Source: Qipengyuania sp. SS22 (lineage in GTDB: Bacteria; Pseudomonadota; Alphaproteobacteria; Sphingomonadales; Sphingomonadaceae). Taken from it: a stretch of DNA of 64,000 nucleotides. Numbering within the stretch: the first letter of the stretch is position 1; each line of letters starts with the position of its first letter. Under the pieces are notes generated by a model. The model saw nothing but the letters and a program-made list of their open reading frames with translations, did not search any database and was not told where the DNA came from. The position numbers and the translations under genes were made by a program. The stretch lies in contig NZ_CP107048.1 in assembly GCF_025736935.1 (NCBI RefSeq), forward strand, positions 2,616,033-2,680,032, given 5' to 3'. This document shows positions 56,535 to 64,000 of the stretch, in pieces.

Positions 56535-58298
56535 TCATTCGCTGCTCTCGCGCTGCCGCAACAGGCGGGCGACCCGATCGGGTGCCGGGCTTTGTGGCCC
56601 ATCCTCGCGGCGTTGGAAGGTCGGCGGGTGATAGCTGTGGCACATGGCGCAGGTCGACGGGACATCCGCCGCGACCGCGTCCGCGCCCTGGTGGCACTCG
56701 CGGCAACTGGTCAGCGTCGGCAGCAGCAGATCGGTCGCGCTGGCGGAGGTATCCGCAGCGTGGCAGCTGCTGCATTCCTCCTGCTCATGCGCCTTGTGGT
56801 CGAACCTTCCGTTGAGGAAATAGTGGCTGCGCTGGAACACCGGAACCACGCTTGGCTGCCCGTCGACCGTGATCGGGATATGGCATTCGCCGCATACGCC
56901 ATCCTCGGACAGCGCCCGAGCGACGCCGACATAATTGCGCGCAGGCGCGCCGAAATCCTGGAAATAGCGACCGCCGCGCTTGAATTCGCCCGGGCGCCTC
57001 AACCCGCTGGTGATCGGTTCGCGCGGCGCGCGGTCCATCGCGATCAGGTCGGCGCGCATCTGCGCCACATCGCCATGGCGCAAGGATCGGAAAGTCGCGC
57101 CGACCTTGTCGTAGACGAGGCTGTGGCAGCTCTCGCAATCGCTCTCCATTTCCACCGGCAGGAAGCCCACGCGGTCGGCGGTGGGGCGGTGGCAATCGGC
57201 GCAGACCAGCGCTTCGCCATATTCGGGCAGCGTCCCGGCCATCCGTGCGACGCCATTGGTGCTCGACAGATGCATGTCATGCGGGAAGCGCAGCCCGCTG
57301 TTCTCGCGCGCCTTGCCGTCGAGTGTCACGCGTGCGGTGCGATCGCTGCCAGCCTCGGTGAAGACCAGCGCCTGCAGCTCGGGGTGGTCGGTGCCGAAAT
57401 CATGCGCATTGCCAAGCGCGGTATCGCCCAGCCGCGTATCCATCGCCTCGTGGCAGCTCGAGCAGAATTGCTGCGCGGCAGGCTCCATCCGCCCCGCGCT
57501 TTCATGCTCGGTATGGCAAGTGGTGCAGGCTTCGGGGCCTTCCTTGCCGAAGGCCTGGGCGATGTCCCACAGCAGCGCGTCGCCCGTACCCATCGGCCCG
57601 CGCGAAGTGGCGAGCCGGTCCATTTCGGCATGGTCGCCGATATTCTCGTGGCACGACAGGCAGGTCTCGTCGCGGACCGAGACGAAGGGCTCGACGTGGC
57701 AGGCCTCGCAATTGTTCTCGAGCGAATGGTGCGCGAGGCTGAGCTTGCCCGTGCTCCAGCTATCGTCCCATGCCACCTGGTCCACGCCATGTGCGCCGGG
57801 CTGCTTGTCCTCGCGCGTGAGATTGGTCCAGATCGGCACCGCGAGGAAGGCGATCAGGATCACCAGCACGCCGATCCAGGCCGCCGCGCGCTTGCTTGGC
57901 ATGGCGCTGGCGAGATCGAAGCCGCGCACGGCATCGCGATTGCCGAACTCGCGCTCTTCCTGCGTCACTGTGACCAGCGTGCGCCCGTCCGCCTCGAGGC
58001 CGATGGTCAGCGTATAGAGCCCGAGCGTCAGCGCGCCGCCCGCCGCCGGGTCGATGCTCACCGATCTGCGCTTGTGCCCGTCGAAGGTGAAGTCGCGACT
58101 GCCCGCCGCCTCGATCGCCAGATGGCCGCGATCGGTGCGGGTGATCGAGATATGGTGCTGTTCGACCGCGAGGTCGGCGACCACCACATCATTGGTCGTC
58201 GCGCGGCCGATTGCCAGCGTGTCGCCTTCGACCACGCGATCGCGCACGATTTCGCGCCCGGTGGCGGTGAGGTCGATGGTGCGGATGAGGAATGTCAT
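56535..58298 (-). CDS. FHA domain - transmembrane - decaheme cytochrome c
   Basis: This protein has 587 residues. The ATG at 58298 lies 10 bases after the cytochrome-b gene. Residues 1-105 form an FHA-like domain (IGRATTNDVVVADLAVEQHHIS); the GR is kept, but the usual S-R-x-H phosphothreonine residues read E-Q-H-H. A single membrane helix (138-158) follows. The rest is periplasmic with ten CxxCH motifs at 197, 213, 258, 279, 366, 388, 469, 509, 532 and 550. The C-terminal tail is charged. Topology is cytoplasmic FHA and periplasmic hemes. It probably takes electrons from the membrane cytochrome b encoded just before and passes them to periplasmic carriers. Confidence 0.9.
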   Translation of the reverse strand: MTFLIRTIDLTATGREIVRDRVVEGDTLAIGRATTNDVVVADLAVEQHHISITRTDRGHLAIEAAGSRDFTFDGHKRRSVSIDPAAGGALTLGLYTLTIGLEADGRTLVTVTQEEREFGNRDAVRGFDLASAMPSKRAAAWIGVLVILIAFLAVPIWTNLTREDKQPGAHGVDQVAWDDSWSTGKLSLAHHSLENNCEACHVEPFVSVRDETCLSCHENIGDHAEMDRLATSRGPMGTGDALLWDIAQAFGKEGPEACTTCHTEHESAGRMEPAAQQFCSSCHEAMDTRLGDTALGNAHDFGTDHPELQALVFTEAGSDRTARVTLDGKARENSGLRFPHDMHLSSTNGVARMAGTLPEYGEALVCADCHRPTADRVGFLPVEMESDCESCHSLVYDKVGATFRSLRHGDVAQMRADLIAMDRAPREPITSGLRRPGEFKRGGRYFQDFGAPARNYVGVARALSEDGVCGECHIPITVDGQPSVVPVFQRSHYFLNGRFDHKAHEQEECSSCHAADTSASATDLLLPTLTSCRECHQGADAVAADVPSTCAMCHSYHPPTFQRREDGPQSPAPDRVARLLRQRESSE

Positions 58299-58308
58299 GG
58301 TCCGTCCG

Positions 58309-59205
58309 TCACCAGTAATAGAACACGCTGACGACATGCGCCGTCAGCGCCGCGAGCAGCGCGATGGTCAGCGGCACATGGACATAGAGCCAGATCTGGA
58401 GCAGCGCCTTGGTCTGCATGTGGCGGCGGATCTGGTCGATCTGCGCGGCGCGCTTGCCTAGCAGCGAGCGGACCTTCTGCTGCGCGAGGTCATGCGCATC
58501 GTCGTCATAGGCGCGCCCGGTCGAGATATGTTCCAGCGCGGTGCGCGTTGCATCGCGGCGGCCCGAGCCGCGGAACCGCGCGGCGATCCCGGCGGAGAAG
58601 ACATCCTGCTCGAGCGCGGCGATCACCCGGTCGGCATCCTCGCGCGACAGCGGCTGCGCCGCGGCCTCCAATTGCTTGTCGATCGTTGCGAGGCTTTCGA
58701 TCATCTGTTCGCGCGTCATCTCGCGGCGGTTTTCCGACAGGTTCTGCGGCAGCGAGGTATAGACCGCGATGCCATAGGCGCCCGAGATGATCACCAGCAT
58801 CATCAGCACCCAGGCGAGCGTGTGGACGTTCCACCCCAGTTGGAAACCGGTGTGCAGCGTGCCGATGATCACCAGCGACAGGCCGAGATAGACATGCGCG
58901 CTGGTCCACGCCTTGAGGCTCCAGCTGCCCGGTGTCGGGCGCCGCTTGCGAATGCCCAGCCACGCCAGCCAGACGATCAGTCCCGCGCCTACCGTGCCCA
59001 GCGTATAGCCATACCAGCTCCCGCCATTGTGCCGCGGGTCGACGTCGATCAGCACATAGGTGAGCACCACGAACAGGCCGAGGAAACCCGCCACCCGCGC
59101 CCAGTAATAGGCGCGGTGCGCGAGGAAGCTTTCGTGGCTGGCCGAACGGCGCTGCTCGATCTCGGCATAGCCGGTGGCATCGTCGCTGGACGAAACGCTC
59201 GCCAT
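58309..59205 (-). CDS. Cytochrome-b-like integral membrane electron carrier
   Basis: This protein has 298 residues. The ATG at 59205 overlaps the stop of the upstream gene (TGATG); the longer frame runs inside that gene. Five membrane segments are likely: 36-55, 66-84, 103-122, 129-148 and 270-293. Histidines suited to b-heme ligation lie in helix 3 (H104 and H118), after it (H128), and in the last helix (H276 and H290). A charged cytoplasmic helical loop (150-265) separates the last two helices. I do not recognise a named family; cytochrome b561-like is the nearest description. Position between an iron-sulfur oxidoreductase and a decaheme protein suggests quinone- or ferredoxin-linked transfer across the inner membrane. 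Confidence 0.78.
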   Translation of the reverse strand: MASVSSSDDATGYAEIEQRRSASHESFLAHRAYYWARVAGFLGLFVVLTYVLIDVDPRHNGGSWYGYTLGTVGAGLIVWLAWLGIRKRRPTPGSWSLKAWTSAHVYLGLSLVIIGTLHTGFQLGWNVHTLAWVLMMLVIISGAYGIAVYTSLPQNLSENRREMTREQMIESLATIDKQLEAAAQPLSREDADRVIAALEQDVFSAGIAARFRGSGRRDATRTALEHISTGRAYDDDAHDLAQQKVRSLLGKRAAQIDQIRRHMQTKALLQIWLYVHVPLTIALLAALTAHVVSVFYYW

Positions 59206-61655
59206 CAGTCGGCCCCTTCTTCGAGCCGCGCGACGGTGAGGAAGCGTTCGGGGCTGACCCGGATCGCCGCGCCAGTCGGGCAGGCGCGCACACAGGCGGG
59301 GCCGCCCTCGATCCCGCTGCACATGTCGCATTTGATCGCCAGCTTGGCAGTCTCACCCACTTCGGCGGCCTTGCGCGTACGCCAGGCATAGCTGGCTTCG
59401 CCGGGCCCGGGGCCGGTGCCGAACAATAGCCAGCTGAGCAGCCCCGGCTTGGGCGGCGGCTTGGCATCCATCCGGATCACCCCATAGGGGCAGTTGCGCT
59501 GGCAATTGCCGCAGCCGATGCAAGTTTCGTCGATCACCACCTCGCCATCGGGACCGCGCTTGATGGCATTGGGCGGGCAATCGGCCATGCAGTGCGGATG
59601 CTCGCAATGACGGCAAGAGGTCGGCACGTGCAGATGCGCATAGGTCCGCCCCGCCTCGCGGTCGAGCCGGCTGAGGCCATCATGGCTGTCGGCGCAGGCC
59701 TTTTCGCAATTGTCGCAGCCGACGCACAGCTTCTCGTCGATCAGCAGCACATCGGTCGCTTCGCCAAGCCCGTTCTCGACGAGGAATTGCGCGGTCTGCG
59801 AATACATGTCGACTGCGCCGCCGAAGCTCGCCTTGCGGCTTTCGACGAAGTCGTTGATCTCGCGCCGCGCCGCCATGTCCTTGAGCGCGCGGGTGCGGAT
59901 GTCGGGCTTGGCGTCGAGCAGCGCGTTGAACATTTCGCCCGGGAAGCGGATCACCTCGCTCTTGATCGCTGCGCGCACGCTGGCGGAGCGTTTGGACCCG
60001 TCGATCACCGCCATTTCGCCGAAATAGGACCCGGCGGGCAGGTAGGAGAGGAACACCGGCTTGCCGCCCAGATCCTTCTCCACCACCATCGACCCCACGC
60101 GGACGATATAGATGTCCTTGTCGTCGGCGCCTTCCTCCACCACCACTTCGCCCGCGGGGACCGAGACGACCTCGGCCGCCTCGACCAGCTCGGCGATGTC
60201 GGCAGGGGTCAGGCCCGCACCGAAGATCTGCAGCACCTGCCGCTCGATCGAGATGCGGTTGACTGCGCGATTGGCCGAGGGCGCGGTGGCGAGCAGCTTG
60301 AGCGCGGCGAGGCGCGAGAATTCGACCACCACCGTGGGTTCGGCAGCGCGGATGGTGGAACCGCGCTTGCGGCCCGAAATCAGCCCGACCTCGCCAAAGA
60401 TCGATCCGGTTTCGATCGGCACGGTGATCGAACTGTCTTCGGGATTGACCTCGACCAGCACCGAACCCTCGGCAATCGCGAACATCGACGACCCCGGTTC
60501 GTTGCGGGTGAAGATCACTTCGCCGCGGTCATAGGCATGGACCCGGCTGTCGAGCATCAGCTCGCGCATCTGCAGCGGGCTCAGCTCCTGCAGGATGACG
60601 ACTTGCGAGCGGAACGCCTCGAGCCAGTCGTCGACCGTCCGGCCACCCGGCAGCGCGGCGAACTTCTCCGCCAGAATCGGTTCGTCGGCGGGTTTGAGAT
60701 CGGTATTGCCATCGAGAAATTCGATGACATCATAGCCCTGGTTCATGCAGTGCTTGATCAGCGGATAGCCCGCCAGCGCGCCGATCACATGGATGCCCGG
60801 CTGCGTGGTCTCGAAGCTGGGAGTAAGCTTGGGAAAGGCGGTGCGATCCTCGCTTGCAAACTCGACGCCGCATCCTTCGACGAAGGCACGCGGCGGCTGC
60901 GAGCCGGTGCGCGCGATGATCCGGTCACAGCGTATGGTTTCCTGCCCGTCGCGCGTTTCGAGCACGATTTCACCCGCGCGCACTTCCAGCGGGCTGGTTT
61001 CGCGGCGCACCGAAATGCGTCCGTCGGCCTCGCCCTTTTCGAGCAGCTTGACGTTGGCACCCTTGGCGCGCGCGAAATCGGCGCGGCGGTTGAGGATGGT
61101 GACGACATTGCCCTGCGCCTCGTCGGCGGCGAGGCCGAGCGCGTTCTCGATTCCCGCATCGCCCGAGCCGATCACAGTGATATGTTCATCGACATATTCG
61201 GTGGGATCGTCGAGCTGGTACTGGACGTGCGGCAGGTCGCCACCCGGCAGCCGGAGCAAATTGGGATTGCCCTGCGTCCCGATCGCCAGCACCACCGCTT
61301 CGGCCTCGACCGTCGAGCCGTCCTGCAGCGTCAGCGTGAACGCGCCTGCCTGCCCCGCAATGCCGGTGACATCGGCATTGGTGCGCACTGTGACCTGGCC
61401 GTCCGCCACCTGCTGGTCCCAGGTGTCGAGGATCACCTCGCGCTTGCCGGCATCGAAATCCAGATCGCTGCGCAGCACCAGATTGCTGGGCGTCGCCATG
61501 ACGTGCTTGCCCTTCTGGTATTTGTAGATGGTGTCCGACAGATGGTCGGTCTTTTCGAGCAGCACATGGCTCATGCCGCGCTCTGCCGCATGCGCAGCCG
61601 CGCTCAGCCCGGCGGGACCGGAGCCTACAATCGCAACACGAACTCTATCGCCCAA
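59205..61655 (-). CDS. Flavin oxidoreductase fused to two cNMP-binding domains and a four-[4Fe-4S] module
   Basis: This 816-residue cytoplasmic protein starts at TTG 61655 with GGGGGGA 7 bases upstream. Residues 1-320 are a thioredoxin-reductase-like or YpdA-like FAD/NAD(P) domain (GSGPAG at 11-16, GSGDAG at 163-168) without the redox CxxC. Two cyclic-nucleotide-binding domains follow, about 355-460 and 480-590. Each keeps the phosphate-cassette Glu and Arg (FGEVGLISGRKRGST and FGEMAVIDGSKRSAS). Residues 640-800 form a DmsB/NrfC-type ferredoxin with 16 cysteines in four groups (644-654, 681-693, 712-722, 776-792). It would pass electrons from NAD(P)H through FAD and iron-sulfur clusters to the membrane protein, gated by cAMP. 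First gene of its operon. Confidence 0.92.
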   Translation of the reverse strand: MGDRVRVAIVGSGPAGLSAAAHAAERGMSHVLLEKTDHLSDTIYKYQKGKHVMATPSNLVLRSDLDFDAGKREVILDTWDQQVADGQVTVRTNADVTGIAGQAGAFTLTLQDGSTVEAEAVVLAIGTQGNPNLLRLPGGDLPHVQYQLDDPTEYVDEHITVIGSGDAGIENALGLAADEAQGNVVTILNRRADFARAKGANVKLLEKGEADGRISVRRETSPLEVRAGEIVLETRDGQETIRCDRIIARTGSQPPRAFVEGCGVEFASEDRTAFPKLTPSFETTQPGIHVIGALAGYPLIKHCMNQGYDVIEFLDGNTDLKPADEPILAEKFAALPGGRTVDDWLEAFRSQVVILQELSPLQMRELMLDSRVHAYDRGEVIFTRNEPGSSMFAIAEGSVLVEVNPEDSSITVPIETGSIFGEVGLISGRKRGSTIRAAEPTVVVEFSRLAALKLLATAPSANRAVNRISIERQVLQIFGAGLTPADIAELVEAAEVVSVPAGEVVVEEGADDKDIYIVRVGSMVVEKDLGGKPVFLSYLPAGSYFGEMAVIDGSKRSASVRAAIKSEVIRFPGEMFNALLDAKPDIRTRALKDMAARREINDFVESRKASFGGAVDMYSQTAQFLVENGLGEATDVLLIDEKLCVGCDNCEKACADSHDGLSRLDREAGRTYAHLHVPTSCRHCEHPHCMADCPPNAIKRGPDGEVVIDETCIGCGNCQRNCPYGVIRMDAKPPPKPGLLSWLLFGTGPGPGEASYAWRTRKAAEVGETAKLAIKCDMCSGIEGGPACVRACPTGAAIRVSPERFLTVARLEEGAD

Positions 61656-61781
61656 ACCGCAATCCCCCCCGGAGGCTTGCGAACCCGTATTTTGTTATGG
61701 GGCGGCATCATAGGCAAAACTCGAGCGGTGGCAATTGCTTGTCGGCCCTAGCCGCGATAGCCAGCCTACAAGGGGGATGTG

Positions 61782-62699
61782 ATGGGCGAGAAAAAGACCG
61801 GTAACCGCGTGACCGGGGGCGTGCTGCTGTTCGGCCTGGCGCTGGCAGCCATCCTTGCAGCGGTAGGCTATCGCGCGCTCGACGGGGCAGATACCGATAC
61901 GGACGAATCGCCCGCAGCCACTCCGCTTGAAGCGCTCGAGGCGCGCGTCGCCGAAGAACCCGGCGATGCCGCGGCATGGCAGGAACTGGGCTTCACCCGC
62001 TACGGGCGCGGCGAATTCGGTGCAGCGGCTACGGCCTATCGCGAAGCCACCGCGCTCGAACCCGACACCGCAGTGCTGTGGTCGGCCTTTGGTGAGGCGC
62101 TGGTGATGGACAGCAAACGCGACCCGCTGCCGCCCGAAGCGCTGGCCGCCTTTCGCCGCGCGATCGCGCTCGATCCGGCGGACCCGCGGGCGCGCTATTT
62201 CCTTGCCGTAAAGCGCGATCTCGATGGCGACCACGAAGGTGCGATCGCCGCGTGGCTGGACCTGCTCGAAGACACCCCGCCGGGCGCGCCGTGGGAAGCC
62301 GATCTGGCACGGACGATCGAGCAGGTGGCGACGATCAACAAGCTCGAGGTCACTCCGCGGCTCGAACGTGCGCAGGCGGCGCGTGCGGTTCCGGCCTCAG
62401 CGGGCGCGGGGCTGACCGCAACCGGCGCGATTCCCGGGCCGAACGCGGCGCAGCTTGCCGCCGCCTCGCAAATACCCCCGGGCGAGCAGCGCCAGATGGC
62501 CGAGGGCATGGTCGCCAGCCTCGAACAGAAGCTGGTCGCCGATCCGTCGAACCTCGACGGCTGGGTGATGCTGATGCGGTCGCGCGCCACGCTGGGCCAG
62601 CCCGATCGCGCGCGCAAGGCGCTGAGCGATGCGGTGGCGGCCAACCCCTCCGCCGCAACACGATTGCGCGCCGAAGCGGAGGCGCTCGGGATTCGCTAG
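61782..62699 (+). CDS. Membrane-anchored TPR protein, CcmI/NrfG-like
   Basis: This 305-residue protein starts at the ATG at 61782, with AGGGGG 5 bases upstream. One N-terminal membrane helix (about 14-31) is followed by tetratricopeptide repeats (about 48-170), including AWQELGFTRYGRGEFGAA and AFRRAIALDPADPRARYFLA. The order and the ending WVMLMRSRATLGQPDRARKAL match the periplasmic part of CcmI/NrfG proteins, which hold apocytochrome c during heme attachment. It lies 126 bases from the divergent electron-transfer operon, which makes a role in maturing those multiheme cytochromes plausible. General cytochrome c maturation is the alternative. It overlaps the convergent flippase gene by 4 bases. 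Confidence 0.75.
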   Translation: MGEKKTGNRVTGGVLLFGLALAAILAAVGYRALDGADTDTDESPAATPLEALEARVAEEPGDAAAWQELGFTRYGRGEFGAAATAYREATALEPDTAVLWSAFGEALVMDSKRDPLPPEALAAFRRAIALDPADPRARYFLAVKRDLDGDHEGAIAAWLDLLEDTPPGAPWEADLARTIEQVATINKLEVTPRLERAQAARAVPASAGAGLTATGAIPGPNAAQLAAASQIPPGEQRQMAEGMVASLEQKLVADPSNLDGWVMLMRSRATLGQPDRARKALSDAVAANPSAATRLRAEAEALGIR

Positions 62700-63964
62700 C
62701 CCTTGGGCGGCAGCTCGGGCGCGGGTTTCACGGTGATCGTGATCTGCGCGAGCGAGATCACCGCCACCCAGAAGCCGAGCACCGAGAGCGCGGATGCACC
62801 CATCACGGTGAAGGCTGCGCCCTTCAGCCCGTTCCAGCCCATCGCCACGTCGAGCAGCGTGAGACCGATGATCGTGGGGATCGCGCGGATCAGGAAGGCG
62901 GTGCCTGCCCGGCCGGCGCTGACCAGCAGCGATTCGAGACTGGCCCCGACCAGTTCGATCGCGCCGGCGATCGCAAGGATCACCATGGTCCAGAACACGC
63001 GGAATTCGGGCCCCGCGATCAGGACCAGCGCGGTCCGCCCGAAGAACAGCGTTACCAGCACCGCCAGCACGCCGGCGATCAGCGCGATATTGGCCATCCG
63101 CCGGGCCATGTCATGCGCGGTCTCCCGGGCATGGACCAGTTCGGGATAGATCGCCTTGGAGACCGTCTGCGCGAGGCTGACGAGCGCCTGCCCCAGCTGG
63201 CTGGCAACGCGGTAGCCGCCCGCCGCGGTTTCGCCGCCGATCGCGCCGACGAGCAGGATCAGCACTTGCTTGGCGCCGACATTGAGGCTGCCCGACATGT
63301 TGGTCGACCAGACGAAGCGCCAGGCTCCCGGATGCGCGCGCGGAATATGGCGTAGGCTGATGCGCGAGAGGTTGATCCGCTCGAGCCGGCCAGCCGCGAT
63401 CCACAAGGATACGGCCACCGCGATTTCTGCGGCGGCCCAGGCGAGGACAAAGCCGGTCACGGTCGGCATGGCGATTGCGGCAGCTGCCGCGCCCGCCGCG
63501 CGCACCACCGGCTGCACCGCTTCGGCTGCGGTGGTGCGCGCATAGGCGAAGCGCAGTCGCAGCAGGCCGGTGGGAGTGGTGCGGATCGCCAGCAGCGAGA
63601 TCACGCAATAGCCGAAGGCGACCGGTATCAGCTCGTCGGGCAGCGGCAGCCAGAGCGGTGCGCTGCCCACCAGCGCGGCTGCCAGCACGAGGCCCAGCGC
63701 GACCGACAGCAGGTCGAGCGCGATGGCAAAACCCGTCGCATCGGCGGGTCCGTCTTCATCCGCGCCCCAGCGCACGACGAATTGCCAGGTCTGGAAATTG
63801 GCCAGCCCGGTGACCGTTTGCCCCAGCGCGAGGATGATCGCGAAATAGCCGAAATGGTCGAGTCCCAGCGTCCGCGTAGCGAGCGCCAGGTAGATGATGC
63901 TCAAAACGGCATTGAGGCCGCGCCCGGTCAGCAACCAACCGATATTGCGGAGCAGGCGATGCAT
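62696..63964 (-). CDS. Polysaccharide flippase, Wzx-like
   Basis: This 422-residue inner-membrane protein has about 12-14 hydrophobic segments. It begins with LLRNIGWLLTGRGLNAVLSI, the typical first helix of polysaccharide biosynthesis proteins of the MOP superfamily. It should flip lipid-linked sugar units for O-antigen or exopolysaccharide. The ATG is at 63964. Upstream on the minus strand, a TGA at 63981-63983 after RLATV may be the end of another gene outside the window; only 7 codons are visible, so I do not call it. Confidence 0.83.
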   Translation of the reverse strand: MHRLLRNIGWLLTGRGLNAVLSIIYLALATRTLGLDHFGYFAIILALGQTVTGLANFQTWQFVVRWGADEDGPADATGFAIALDLLSVALGLVLAAALVGSAPLWLPLPDELIPVAFGYCVISLLAIRTTPTGLLRLRFAYARTTAAEAVQPVVRAAGAAAAAIAMPTVTGFVLAWAAAEIAVAVSLWIAAGRLERINLSRISLRHIPRAHPGAWRFVWSTNMSGSLNVGAKQVLILLVGAIGGETAAGGYRVASQLGQALVSLAQTVSKAIYPELVHARETAHDMARRMANIALIAGVLAVLVTLFFGRTALVLIAGPEFRVFWTMVILAIAGAIELVGASLESLLVSAGRAGTAFLIRAIPTIIGLTLLDVAMGWNGLKGAAFTVMGASALSVLGFWVAVISLAQITITVKPAPELPPKG

Positions 63965-64000
63965 CGTCCGGTCGGCAGCGTCAGACGGTGGCGAGCCGCT

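Noticed and set aside
59592..61751. A plus-strand open frame of 719 codons antisense to the fused oxidoreductase
   Set aside because: The minus strand has FAD, cNMP and iron-sulfur motifs in order; the plus frame has none.

Overview
The window reads as chromosomal DNA of a GC-rich alphaproteobacterium, most likely Sphingomonadales and probably Erythrobacteraceae. This is inferred from gene content: hfaABD, a LacI / TonB-receptor / tryptophan-halogenase-like carbohydrate locus, split gcvP, split metH behind an ArsR-methyltransferase, and CHASE2 cyclase signalling. I see no rRNA, tRNA, CRISPR array or insertion sequence. Genes are tightly packed, often with ATGA or TGATG overlaps. Several starts are GTG or TTG.

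Layout. 1-5717: the start of an H-NOX heme nitric-oxide sensor, the hfaABD surface-adhesion operon (CsgG-like pore HfaB, HfaA, and repeat protein HfaD) and two glycosyltransferases, all on the minus strand. 6180-10893: a two-gene phosphorelay, made of a large membrane histidine kinase and a kinase-less hybrid regulator. 11275-22399: a beta-glucan/glucoside utilisation locus (two MFS transporters, exported GH3 beta-glucosidase, TonB receptor, tryptophan-halogenase-like flavoenzyme, LacI regulator) with near-identical LacI-type operators in its promoter regions. 22579-30108: flavin oxidoreductases, DoxX-like protein, CNT nucleoside transporter, CDP-alcohol phosphatidyltransferase, DUF1499 protein and moaA. 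30171-32198: a GH3-like protein whose catalytic residues are replaced. 32329-38391: ArsR-methyltransferase regulator, metF, metH part 1, a GNAT, metH part 2. 38458-43220: tandem glycine riboswitch and gcvT-gcvH-gcvPA-gcvPB.

The most unusual part is 43315-61655. A plus-strand operon encodes a CHASE2 adenylate cyclase, a FecR-like periplasmic protein, a pentaheme cytochrome c, a double HbpS/GlcG lipoprotein, an outer-membrane barrel and a 1384-residue decaheme cytochrome with an LVIVD propeller. It converges on a minus-strand operon encoding a flavin oxidoreductase fused to two cyclic-nucleotide-binding domains and four [4Fe-4S] clusters, a cytochrome-b-like membrane protein, an FHA-TM-decaheme cytochrome and a class III cyclic-nucleotide phosphodiesterase. 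Together they look like a trans-envelope electron conduit (25 c-type heme motifs) with its own cAMP synthesis, sensing and degradation. A CcmI-like TPR protein lies divergently beside it, followed by a polysaccharide flippase.

A second unusual signal is a repeated intergenic motif. Palindromic GCA-N3-TGC boxes spaced 21-23 bp apart occur upstream of H-NOX, upstream of hfaA, and between the phosphorelay and the glycosyltransferases. This suggests one regulator acting across the surface/biofilm region.
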